From assembly GCA_963828415.1 (NCBI GenBank), contig CAWHEI010000012.1, forward strand, positions 1-64,000: a stretch of DNA of 64,000 nucleotides, written 5' to 3'. Positions 17,992 to 25,654 of this stretch are shown here, one piece after another. The position numbers and the translations under genes are program-made. The stretch comes from Sva-07 sp963828415 (GTDB lineage: Bacteria; Actinomycetota; Acidimicrobiia; Acidimicrobiales; Ilumatobacteraceae). The notes below the pieces were generated by a model. It was not told the DNA's origin. It did no database searches and saw only the letters and a list, made by a program, of their open reading frames with translations. How positions within the stretch are numbered: position 1 is the stretch's first letter; each line of letters begins with the position of its first letter.

Positions 17992-18043
17992 ACGCGTACG
18001 CACATCTGGTTCATACGCGTACGTCCAGGCTGGGGAGACGGAC

Positions 18044-18181
18044 ATGACCGCGTCCGCGCTGCGCCGAGACTTCTCCCGAGTCCTCGACCGACTGATCGTT
18101 GCCGACGCGCTGGTCGCCGCCACCTCGCTACTGACAAAGGATCGAGCCATCCACGATCACACCACGATCGCCACATGGTGA
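18044..18181 (+). pseudogene. Truncated PIN-domain (VapC-like toxin) C-terminal fragment
   Basis: A 45-residue ORF (ATG 18044, TGA 18179-18181). Its second half, DRLIVADALVAATSLLTKD followed by RAI, matches the C-terminal end of VapC-type PIN ribonucleases, where DRLIVATAL and LVTKD contribute late catalytic acidic residues. The N-terminal two thirds, including the first catalytic Asp, is absent, and no VapB antitoxin gene is nearby. It is therefore read as a decayed toxin-antitoxin remnant. The frame stays open upstream to about 17999, but that sequence does not look PIN-like. It was probably eroded when DUF4262 or the family B repeat locus inserted next to it. Confidence 0.6.
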
Positions 18182-18231
18182 GCGCCCACATCACCAAGGT
18201 GTGTGCTGACCGTGTCGTGGACCGCATCGGT

Positions 18232-18260
18232 GGTTCCCGGAGGCCTGGGCTCGGGGAACC
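18232..18260. repeat. Family B palindromic repeat, single copy (locus 2)
   Basis: One 29-bp palindrome beginning GGTTCCCGGAGG and ending CTCGGGGAACC. No second clear copy follows at the 34-bp spacing seen elsewhere, so this locus has a solo unit. It lies between the PIN remnant and the thymidine kinase stop, where transcription converges. Confidence 0.85.
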
Positions 18261-18295
18261 TGCCTGTTGGGGTCGGGTCCACAAGGGCAGGGCGC

Positions 18296-18895
18296 TCAGG
18301 CGCCGAGGTCGCCGCGCAGGAAGTGGGCGCGGCAGAGCAGCTCGTAGCGCACGGTGTCGCCGAACAGCGGCGACTCATGCTGTTTCGTGTCGCCGACCAT
18401 CACCGTGTCGCCTTCGTACACGACGTCGCCGTTGACGACACGGGCGTTGTGCGTGGCACGCGCACCGCACCAGCACCGGGCTTCCACCTGCAGAGGTATG
18501 TGCTCGTCAGCGATCTCCAACATGCGCGCCGTTCCCTCGAACAGACGGCCGCGGAAGTCGGTGAGCAGCCCGAATGCGTACACGTCGACGTCGAGTTCGT
18601 CCACGACCCGGGCGAGCTGGTCACACTGGGCCGGCGTGTAGAACTGGACCTCGTCGCAGATCAGGTAGTGAATCGGCCAGTACCGCACGGCGAGCGCATG
18701 GAGGTCGAGGTCCGGCGCCACCTCGATCGCCGGCGCGGCAACTCCCAGCCGACTCGTGACCTGACGGCCTTCACGGTCGAGCGTGGTCAACAGCAGCCCG
18801 TAGAGCTCGCGATTGGACAGGTTGTGATGGATCTGCAGCGCCACGGTGCTCTTGCCCGAGCCCATGGTGCCGAAGCTGAAACGAAGCGACGCCAT
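18296..18895 (-). CDS. tdk: Thymidine kinase
   Basis: Phosphorylates thymidine to dTMP in nucleotide salvage. The 199-residue type II enzyme has the Walker A loop FGTMGSGKST (8-17), Walker B as YLICDEVQFYT with the following Gln/Phe, the thymidine-binding lasso near YAFGLLTDFRG, and a zinc ribbon built from CWCGARATHNAR and the late Cys/His in YELLCRAHF. Length is typical. The ATG at 18895 begins MASLRFSFG, as in family members. A small lipoprotein gene lies 14 nt upstream on the same strand. Confidence 0.95.
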   Translation of the reverse strand: MASLRFSFGTMGSGKSTVALQIHHNLSNRELYGLLLTTLDREGRQVTSRLGVAAPAIEVAPDLDLHALAVRYWPIHYLICDEVQFYTPAQCDQLARVVDELDVDVYAFGLLTDFRGRLFEGTARMLEIADEHIPLQVEARCWCGARATHNARVVNGDVVYEGDTVMVGDTKQHESPLFGDTVRYELLCRAHFLRGDLGA

Positions 18896-18909
18896 GTGAG
18901 CGCCCGACC

Positions 18910-19098
18910 CTACCCGCCGTCGGTGGCAGGCGGCACAGACGGATCGGTGGCGAACGGGTCGAACGACGGGTCGACGACCGCCGGGCCGTTGATTCCCCCG
19001 ATCGTCGGTGGCTCGTCGTCGTTCCCGTCCGAGCTACTGCACGAAGTGACGATCAGAGCCGTGAGTACGGCGATGACCAGCGCTGAGGGCAACCTCAC
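18910..19098 (-). CDS. Small putative lipoprotein
   Basis: A 62-residue ORF from GTG at 19098, overlapping the upstream TrkA-C gene stop by 4 nt (GTGA). The N-terminal hydrophobic segment ALVIAVLTALIV leads to a lipobox VTSC, so Cys20 would be lipidated after signal peptidase II cleavage. The rest is a short acidic, Pro/Asp-rich, probably disordered tail. No family is recognised. Translational coupling to the membrane protein upstream supports it being a real gene. Confidence 0.55.
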   Translation of the reverse strand: MRLPSALVIAVLTALIVTSCSSSDGNDDEPPTIGGINGPAVVDPSFDPFATDPSVPPATDGG

Positions 19099-19772
19099 GC
19101 CGTGGCCCCCAGGTTGCGGCGCCCGTAGAGGATCAGCTCGTCGCCCTCCAGCAGGTCGATGTCGGCTGGAGGTTCGCCCACGAACTCACTCCCCTTGCGG
19201 ACAGCCAGCACGGTCACGCCGGGCAGCGCATGCGCCAGTCCCCGCAGGCTGCGCGCTTCGGCGACCGACGACGAAAGTCGAACGGACTGGATGGCGAAGT
19301 CATCCGACAACACGAGCAGCTCCCGACGCTCGCTGCCGAGCGCCGGGAGCAGGTGGCGCTGGATGTAGCGGTGCCCGACGCCCGTCAAGAAGCGTTGGAC
19401 CGGCTTGTTCACGATCGCCATCACGATCAGGAACAATCCCGACAGGGTGACCAGGACCCGTTCCGTCGTCGATCCCGGACCGGGCGCGATCAGCCCGATC
19501 AGCACGGTCACCACGAGGGTCGGCGTCCCGAGACTCCCCACGAGCATCGTGGTCCCGATGATCTTGCGGCGCACGGGCTGGTTCACGACGTTCTCTGCTT
19601 CCGTCGTGGTGAAGCCCGCACCGCTGAACGCCGAGCGTGCCTGGAACGCAGCGAGTTCCGGTGGCATACCGGTGGCGATGAGCGCACCGGTCGCCAACTT
19701 GGTGAACGCAACCGTGATCACCGCGACGATCAGAAAGGTGGTGACGGCGTACATGCTCCGATCATCGCGCAT
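19095..19772 (-). CDS. Membrane protein with C-terminal TrkA-C (RCK_C) domain
   Basis: A 225-residue protein. Three to four membrane helices occupy residues 7-120, with a GFTTTEAENVV segment between the first two. The C-terminal 70 residues form a TrkA-C/RCK_C domain (SLRGLAHALPGVTVLAVRKGSEF, ADIDLLEGDELILYGRR), a ligand-binding regulatory module of K+ channels and other transporters. No pore signature is visible, so it could be a regulated transporter subunit or sensor. MYAVTTF at 19754 is an alternative start. The family C palindrome lies just upstream of the gene, in the gap before korA. Confidence 0.7.
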   Translation of the reverse strand: MRDDRSMYAVTTFLIVAVITVAFTKLATGALIATGMPPELAAFQARSAFSGAGFTTTEAENVVNQPVRRKIIGTTMLVGSLGTPTLVVTVLIGLIAPGPGSTTERVLVTLSGLFLIVMAIVNKPVQRFLTGVGHRYIQRHLLPALGSERRELLVLSDDFAIQSVRLSSSVAEARSLRGLAHALPGVTVLAVRKGSEFVGEPPADIDLLEGDELILYGRRNLGATA

Positions 19773-19775
19773 CGA

Positions 19776-19810
19776 CGATTACATCGGGGGTCTGACCCCT
19801 GATGTAATCG
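19776..19810. repeat. Family C palindromic repeat (copy 1)
   Basis: A 35-bp near-perfect palindrome with arms CGATTACATC and GATGTAATCG and an inner GGGGTC/GACCCC pairing around a short TCT loop region. It matches the copy at 51295-51327 in 32 of its 33 core positions. It sits 3 bp upstream of the TrkA-C gene start, in the divergent gap before korA. Confidence 0.9.
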
Positions 19811-19930
19811 GGCGGGACGATGGTCACATTCGTCGCGCCGTCCCGCTCGCGGCGAACGTCGGCCACTACGGTGAATCATCGACAGGCCCGGCAACGGAGC
19901 CGGGGCGCTGACACTCCCGGGGGAGACAAC

Positions 19931-21882
19931 ATGACGGACACGATCGACCGGCCAGCGGCCGACGATGACGATCTCGGAGAACATGTCCTCGACCACCTCA
20001 TCATCCGATTTGCCGGCGACTCCGGCGACGGGATGCAGCTCACCGGCGACCGCTTCACCTCGGTGAGCGCGTCGTTCGGCAACGACCTCTCGACGCTGCC
20101 GGACTTCCCCGCCGAGATCCGCGCGCCGGCGGGCACCGTCAACGGCGTGTCGGCGTTCCAGGTCAACATCGCCGACCACAAGATCACCACGCCCGGCGAC
20201 GAACCGAACGTGCTCGTGGCCATGAACCCGGCGGCGCTGATGGCCGACCTGCATCGCTTGGAGCCCGGCGGCACCGTGATCGTCAACGAGGACGCATTCG
20301 AGGAACGCAACCTCGAGAAGGCCGGCTACAAGGCCAACCCGCTCGACGACGACTCGCTGGCCCACTACCGGGTGCTGCGCGTCCCGATGACCAGCCTGAC
20401 CAAGGAGATCTGCGCGCCACTCGGGGTGAAGCCCCGCGACGCCGAGCGATCGAAGAACTTCTTCGCGCTCGGTCTCGTGTCGTTCATGTACACCCGCCCG
20501 GTCGACCCCACCCTCGACTGGATCACCGAGAAGTTCGGCGGGAACGAGCTGGTCGAGGCCGCGAACAAGGCGTCGTTCCTCGCCGGGTTCAACTTCGGCG
20601 AGACCACCGAGGCCGTCGGCCACCGCTACGAGGTCAAGCCGGCCAAACTGCCCGCCGGCGAGTACACGAGCATCACCGGCAACACGGCGCTTGCCTGGGG
20701 CATCGTCGCCGCAGGCCAACTCGCGAAGCTGCCGATCACGCTCGGCTCGTACCCGATCACACCAGCGTCCGACATCCTCCACGAGTTGTCGAAGCACAAG
20801 CACTTCGGGATCCGCACCGTGCAGGCCGAAGACGAGATCGCCGCCATCGGAATGGCGCTCGGCGCCGCGTTCGCCGGGCACCTCGGCGTCACCACCACCA
20901 GCGGGCCGGGCGTCGCGCTCAAGAGCGAGACGACGTCACTCGCAGTCTCGATCGAGCTGCCGCTGCTGCTCGTCGACATCCAACGCGGCGGCCCGTCCAC
21001 CGGACTTCCGACCAAGACCGAGGCGTCCGACCTCAACATCGCGCTGTACGGCCGTCACGGCGAGGCGCCCCTGCCCGTCATCGCGGCGTACACCCCGGCG
21101 CAGTGCTTCCACGCGGCCATCGAAGCGGTGCGTATCGCCCTCAAGTACCGCACACCGGTGATTCTGCTGTCCGACGGCTACCTCGCCAACGGGTCCGAGC
21201 CGTGGAACCTTCCATCGGTCGACTCGCTGCCCGACATCTCCGTGCCGTTCACGACCGAGCCGAATCACGTCGACGAGGACGGCAACGACGTGTTCTGGCC
21301 GTACCTGCGTGACGAGACCACGCTCGCTCGACCGTGGGCGATCCCCGGCACGCCGGGCCTGATGCACCGCGTCGGCGGCCTCGAGAAGAAGGACGGCACC
21401 GGCAACATCGACTACACGCCCGCCAACCACGAACACATGGTGCACCTGCGTGCCGACAAGATCGCCGCCATCGCCGCCGACATCCCGCCGACCGAGATCA
21501 ACGGCGATCCCGATGCCGACGTCCTCGTGCTCGGCTGGGGCTCGACGTGGGCGGCGATCGACGCGTCGATCCAGCGCAGCCGCCGCGCCGGCAAGAGCGT
21601 TGCGTCGGCGCACATCATGCACCTCAACCCGCTACCACCCGATCTCGGCGACATCTTGCGACGGTTCAAACGGGTGATCGTTCCCGAGCTGAACATGGGC
21701 CAGCTCACCACACTTGATCCGCGGCAAGTACCTCGTCGACGCCCAGTGCCTCAGCAAGGTGCAGGGCATGCCTTTCAAGTCCCGCGAGATCGAAGCCGCC
21801 ATCGACGAGGCGCTCGCCTCGATCGCCAACTCGACCCCTCGCCGCCAACTCGACCGACAACTCGAACGGAGCAACGTCATGA
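19931..21882 (+). CDS. korA: 2-oxoglutarate:ferredoxin oxidoreductase, alpha (gamma-alpha fused) subunit, frameshifted
   Basis: KorA with KorB converts 2-oxoglutarate and CoA to succinyl-CoA and CO2, reducing ferredoxin. The ATG at 19931 starts a gamma domain (LIIRFAGDSGDGMQLTGDRF, residues 23-42) fused to the alpha domain (GSYPITPASDILHELSKH; TTTSGPGVALKSE; LPLLLVDIQRGGPSTGLPTK). The frame holds to VPELNMGQL near 21710, then breaks. One extra T in TT at 21714-21715 restores IRGKYLVDAQCLSKVQG in the next frame. That frame runs without a stop into korB. A second single-base excess in the CCCC run at 21835-21838 would instead give a TGA at 21880-21882 overlapping the korB ATG. A sequencing indel is the likeliest cause, since the gene is otherwise well conserved. 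Confidence 0.85.
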
Positions 21883-22901
21883 GCACCGCCCAGGTCGCTG
21901 TCACCACGAAGAAGGACTGGTCGAGCGACCAGGAGGTCCGCTGGTGCCCGGGATGCGGCGACTACGGCATCCTGCTCGCCGTGCAGACCCTGATGCCCGA
22001 GCTCGGCATCGCCCCCGAGAACACCGTGTTCATCTCCGGCATCGGCTGCTCCAGCCGGTTCCCGTACTACATGAACACCTACGGCATGCACTCGATCCAT
22101 GGTCGCGCCCCAGCGATCGCCACCGGTGTGGCCGTGGCGCGTCCCGATCTCGATGTCTGGGTGATCACCGGCGACGGTGATGGCCTGTCGATCGGTGGCA
22201 ACCACCTGATCCATGCGCTGCGCCGCAACGTGAACCTCAACATCTTGTTGTTCAACAACCGGATCTACGGACTCACCAAGGGCCAGTTCTCGCCGACCTC
22301 GCCGGTCGGCAAGGTCACCAAGTCGACCCCGATGGGCTCGATCGACCCACCGTTCAACCCGCTCGCCGTTGCGCTCGGTGCCGAGGCGAGCTTCGTCGCT
22401 CGGACCCATGACCTCGACCGTCACCACATGATCGAGACGTTCCGAGCTGCGCATGCGCACCACGGCGCGTCGTTCGTCGAGATCTATCAGAACTGCAACG
22501 TGTTCAACGACGGCCAGTTCGACGAGGTGACCAAGAAGCAGGCCCGTGACGAGATGATGATCAACCTCGTGCACGGCGAGCCGATCACGTTCGGCGCCGA
22601 GCAGCAGCGAGCCGTCGCAATGGGTGTCGACGGCCAGCTCCGCCTCGTCGAACGCGCCGATGTCGCCGCCGACGAGATCCTGATCCACGACGAACACCGA
22701 CACGATCCGTCACTGGCGTTCGCACTCGCCCGACTGAGCCACGACGACCACTCGCCCACGCCGTTCGGGGTGTTCCGCAACATCCAACGCCCCGAGTACA
22801 GCCACGCCGTCGCCGATCAGGTGATGGCCGCCAGCGAACGCAAGGGACCGGGCGACCTCGAGGCGCTTCTGCGGTCGAACGGCACCTGGACCGTCGACTG
22901 A
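21879..22901 (+). CDS. korB: 2-oxoglutarate:ferredoxin oxidoreductase, beta subunit
   Basis: The 340-residue TPP-binding subunit of the KorAB complex. Motifs are WCPGCGDYGIL and GIGCSSRFPYYMNTYG (cysteines for the Fe-S cluster), the TPP motif GDGDGLSIGGNH, NNRIYGLTKGQFSPTS, and the C-terminal segment SFVEIYQNCNVFND. The start ATG at 21879 follows GGAGCAACGTC. As sequenced, the korA C-terminal frame reads straight into this gene; either a native fusion or an indel in korA explains that. KorAB lets many Actinobacteria run the TCA cycle with or without 2-oxoglutarate dehydrogenase. No ferredoxin gene is adjacent. Confidence 0.94.
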   Translation: MSTAQVAVTTKKDWSSDQEVRWCPGCGDYGILLAVQTLMPELGIAPENTVFISGIGCSSRFPYYMNTYGMHSIHGRAPAIATGVAVARPDLDVWVITGDGDGLSIGGNHLIHALRRNVNLNILLFNNRIYGLTKGQFSPTSPVGKVTKSTPMGSIDPPFNPLAVALGAEASFVARTHDLDRHHMIETFRAAHAHHGASFVEIYQNCNVFNDGQFDEVTKKQARDEMMINLVHGEPITFGAEQQRAVAMGVDGQLRLVERADVAADEILIHDEHRHDPSLAFALARLSHDDHSPTPFGVFRNIQRPEYSHAVADQVMAASERKGPGDLEALLRSNGTWTVD

Positions 22902-22928
22902 CGCTCGGACTCCGGCACGATCCGGAGA

Positions 22929-24002
22929 TCACCGGATCGTTCGATCGTCGACACGATCGAACACCACGTGACGGTGGACCCTGAGTCGGACGGCGTTGCG
23001 CGCCGCCGGGATCGGTCCTTGCGGAACACTGGCAACGACGCGAACACCGGCCACCGAGCACAGGATTCCACCGACGCCGAGTCGAGCCGTCGACTCGACC
23101 GTCGCGGCCATCGTTCCCATCTCCGCGATCTCGACATCCTCGGGTCGCACACCCACGCTCACGCTCGTGCCGACGTGGGCGGCCAGGGCCGGCGACCACG
23201 AACGGATTCGAACCGGATGGCCTCCTGCCGGGTCCTCGCGCTGCAGCCAGAACCCCTCCCGTTCGGCCACGACGGTCATCTCGATCAACGACATCGGCCC
23301 GGTGGCCACCGCCGCCAGCAGGTTCGACGGCAGGCGCCGCACGACGTCGCGCTCGTCGAACTGCACGAGTCGTCCGCCGTCGAGCACGGCGACGAATCCG
23401 GCGAGTGCTTCGACATCGGCGCTGTCGTTGGTCGCCATCAGCGTCGTGACCCCATAGCCGGCCTGCAACGTCGCCAGTTCCGCCCTCATTCGACGACGCA
23501 GCTGATCGTCGAGTGACGCGAACGGCTCGTCGAGCAACAGCACCGCAGGAACGCGCACGAGCGATCGTGCGATCTGCACCATCTGCTGTTCGCCCACCGA
23601 CAGCGTCGACGGATCGCGGCCCATCAGCCCTTCGATGCGCAACGCTCGTACCTCGGCATCGACGCGCTGGCGGATCTCCTCGGAGGCGACCCGCCGGACA
23701 TCGAGCGGGAACGACACGTTGCGACGCGCCGACAGATGCCCGATCAGCGCCGGCGACTGGAACACCATGGACACGTCGCGATCACCTGGCGTCATGCGCG
23801 TGACGTCGCGTCCATCGAAGCGGAGCAGGCCGCTCTCGATCAGATCGAGGCCGGCAACTGCACGCAGCAACGACGTCTTGCCGCTCCCCGACCCGCCGAC
23901 GACGGCGACGAGTGCGCCGTCGTCGATCGTCATCGAGACGTCGTCGAGTCGTGCGGTGCGTCCGCTTCGCACGATCACATGGTCGAGGTCGATCGCTGCC
24001 AT
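22929..24002 (-). CDS. ABC transporter ATP-binding protein (orphan, TOBE-like tail)
   Basis: A 357-residue ATPase from ATG at 24002. Walker A is GGSGSGKT (36-43), the Q-loop is MVFQSPAL, the signature is LSVGEQQ (134-140), Walker B is LLLDEP (155-160) with Asp/Glu, and the H-loop His is replaced in MATNDSADVEAL (Asn-Asp where His is usual). A C-terminal region of about 120 residues resembles the TOBE/OB regulatory domain of MalK/PotA/CysA-type importers (VSVGVRPEDVEIAE). No permease or binding-protein gene is adjacent, so it must serve membrane proteins encoded elsewhere. The TGATG overlap with the upstream gene implies coupling to that hypothetical protein. Confidence 0.85.
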   Translation of the reverse strand: MAAIDLDHVIVRSGRTARLDDVSMTIDDGALVAVVGGSGSGKTSLLRAVAGLDLIESGLLRFDGRDVTRMTPGDRDVSMVFQSPALIGHLSARRNVSFPLDVRRVASEEIRQRVDAEVRALRIEGLMGRDPSTLSVGEQQMVQIARSLVRVPAVLLLDEPFASLDDQLRRRMRAELATLQAGYGVTTLMATNDSADVEALAGFVAVLDGGRLVQFDERDVVRRLPSNLLAAVATGPMSLIEMTVVAEREGFWLQREDPAGGHPVRIRSWSPALAAHVGTSVSVGVRPEDVEIAEMGTMAATVESTARLGVGGILCSVAGVRVVASVPQGPIPAARNAVRLRVHRHVVFDRVDDRTIR

Positions 24003-24865
24003 CAGGGCATCGCTCCGAGCACCCAGCCCTCCTCGGCGACGACGTACTGAGCAACCGCGGACGACAGCGGCGGCGAGAACCACGCAGCGAGATCTCCGGA
24101 TGAGTTCGCTGCTGCCAGCCAACCGGCGGTCGTGCGCACCTGGATCGCGTCACGAACGTGGCCCTCGACATCGACGACCGGGAGCATCGAGGGCCACACT
24201 TCCGCCACCACCACGGCGCCGACGGCGAGCGTCGGTGTCGTCAATCCGGTCGTGAATGGCCAGACCTGCGAACGATCTCCGAGTCGATGGCGCAACCCGT
24301 GCAGTCGAGCGATGCCGAGCAGGCTCTGGCTACCGACGGCCCCCGCGCCGAGAAGCTGCCAGCACGAGAACGGACGCAGACCTTGTTCCCGCAGCATCTC
24401 CTCCACCACCCGATACTCGCCCGGCGGTACCGGTGCTGGGGGCTTCGTGCTCGTCAAGTGCTCGGACCGAGCCGATGGCGGACAACCCCAGAACGGTGCA
24501 GCGTCGTTGGTGAGCTTGCGGTTGAGTTCGGCGGCCACGGCAAAGCGGTTGTTGACGTTGCGGTCGTCGTCACGGATGCGGTCGGCGAGCAACTGCCACA
24601 TCGCCGTCCACCCGGCGCCCGTCAGCCCGAGCGCCGCTGCGGTGCCCACCGGATACCCGAGTGAGAAGTCGACACCGATCAGCGTCGTCGCATCCCGATC
24701 CGATTCGACGAGATCGACCAGGAACTCGATGGCGTCTGCTCGTGTCGGGAGGTTCGTGGTGGAGACGTCGCCATTGCCGTTCTGCACGGCGATCCAGATC
24801 GAATCACGCCCGAGTTTCGGGGCCGAGTTGGCGCTCCAGTCGACCACGGCGACACGGTCGAACAC
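24002..24865 (-). CDS. Conserved hypothetical protein with RNase H-like N-terminus
   Basis: A 287-residue cytoplasmic protein of no confidently known family. The first strand, RVAVVDWSANSAPK, and the later IGVDFSLGYP resemble the Asp-bearing strands of actin/RNase H-like nucleases and DUF429-type proteins; this is only a pattern match. A Trp-rich middle (GAGWTAMWQLLADRI, PFWGCPP) and several helices follow. It is translationally coupled to the ABC ATPase gene downstream by a TGATG overlap. No transport-related motif is seen. Confidence 0.6.
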   Translation of the reverse strand: MFDRVAVVDWSANSAPKLGRDSIWIAVQNGNGDVSTTNLPTRADAIEFLVDLVESDRDATTLIGVDFSLGYPVGTAAALGLTGAGWTAMWQLLADRIRDDDRNVNNRFAVAAELNRKLTNDAAPFWGCPPSARSEHLTSTKPPAPVPPGEYRVVEEMLREQGLRPFSCWQLLGAGAVGSQSLLGIARLHGLRHRLGDRSQVWPFTTGLTTPTLAVGAVVVAEVWPSMLPVVDVEGHVRDAIQVRTTAGWLAAANSSGDLAAWFSPPLSSAVAQYVVAEEGWVLGAMP

Positions 24866-24882
24866 GGCCGTCCGTCTCGTTC

Positions 24883-25548
24883 CTAGGCGAGAACGTCAGC
24901 CACAGCGGCGAAGTGCAGCGCAGCGGCCACCACGGTCAGCAGGTGCCACACTTCGTGGTACCCGAATGTGGACGGCCATGGATTCGGTCGATGCGTGAGC
25001 AACACGGGGAACCCGACGGTGTAGGCGACGCCACCGGCGATGATGAGGGCGAGCTGCGTGCCCGTGAGGCTGGTGACGAGCACGGGTGTGGCCACGAGCG
25101 CGACCCACCCCATCACGATGTACAACGAGTACGAGACGTACCTGGCTCCGTGGAAGAACGCGAGCTTGAGCAGCATGCCGATGGCGGCGAGGCTGCCGAC
25201 GATCGCGAGCATCGGGATACCCCATGCCGGGGGCAACGCCACCAGACACAACGGCACATACGTGCCGGCGATGAGGAGATAGATCATCGAGTGGTCGAGC
25301 CGCTGCATGATCGAGCGTGCTCGCTCGGATTGCGCGAGGCGGTGATATGCAGCGGACGTTCCGAAGAGCAACAGCAACGTTGCCGAGTAGATCGCCGCGC
25401 CGACCGTGCCGGCCGCGCCTTGCGCGACGGCGATCAGGGCGACACCAGCGGGGATCGATGCGAAGAACGCCCACGAATGCATCCTGCCGCGCCACACCGG
25501 TCTCGCCATTTCGAGATACGGGGTGGGGACTGCGCTCACGTCATTCAC
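24883..25548 (-). CDS. Haemolysin III / PAQR-family membrane protein
   Basis: A polytopic protein of about 221 residues (GTG start at 25548; GTG 25539 or ATG 25509 are alternatives) with seven predicted helices. The conserved zinc-ligand signatures of the HlyIII/PAQR family are visible: SAAYHR in helix 2-3, the DHSMIYLLIAGTY motif, and the C-terminal HEVWHLLTVVAAALHF with two histidines. Bacterial members are annotated as haemolysin III, but their physiological role, possibly lipid hydrolysis or membrane homeostasis, is unsettled. It lies 18 nt before the RNase H-like gene and follows a family B repeat pair. Confidence 0.9.
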   Translation of the reverse strand: MNDVSAVPTPYLEMARPVWRGRMHSWAFFASIPAGVALIAVAQGAAGTVGAAIYSATLLLLFGTSAAYHRLAQSERARSIMQRLDHSMIYLLIAGTYVPLCLVALPPAWGIPMLAIVGSLAAIGMLLKLAFFHGARYVSYSLYIVMGWVALVATPVLVTSLTGTQLALIIAGGVAYTVGFPVLLTHRPNPWPSTFGYHEVWHLLTVVAAALHFAAVADVLA

Positions 25549-25587
25549 CGTACCCCCATTCGGACCGTCACCTTCCGCGGACCACCT

Positions 25588-25650
25588 GGTTCCCCGAGCC
25601 CAGGTCTCCGGGAACCACCGTGGTTCCCCGAGGCCCGGGCTCTGGGAACC
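25588..25650. repeat. Family B palindromic repeat pair (locus 3)
   Basis: Palindromes of 29 bp at 25588-25616 (GGTTCCCCGAG...CTCCGGGAACC) and 25622-25650, 34 bp start to start with the 5-bp spacer ACCGT. They lie between the haemolysin III gene start and the helicase stop, on a uniformly minus-strand stretch. Confidence 0.9.
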
Positions 25651-25654
25651 ACGA

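Noticed and set aside
17982..18022. The ACGCGTACG direct repeat with ATGAAC/GTTCAT arms as a further palindrome family
   Set aside because: Only one copy, and the pairing is short and interrupted; it does not reach the quality of families A-D.
21714..22901. A separate ORF starting at 21714 as the true start of korB
   Set aside because: Its first 55 residues are the C-terminus of korA (IRGKYLVDAQCLSKVQG) in a shifted frame; korB is recognisable from ATG at 21879.
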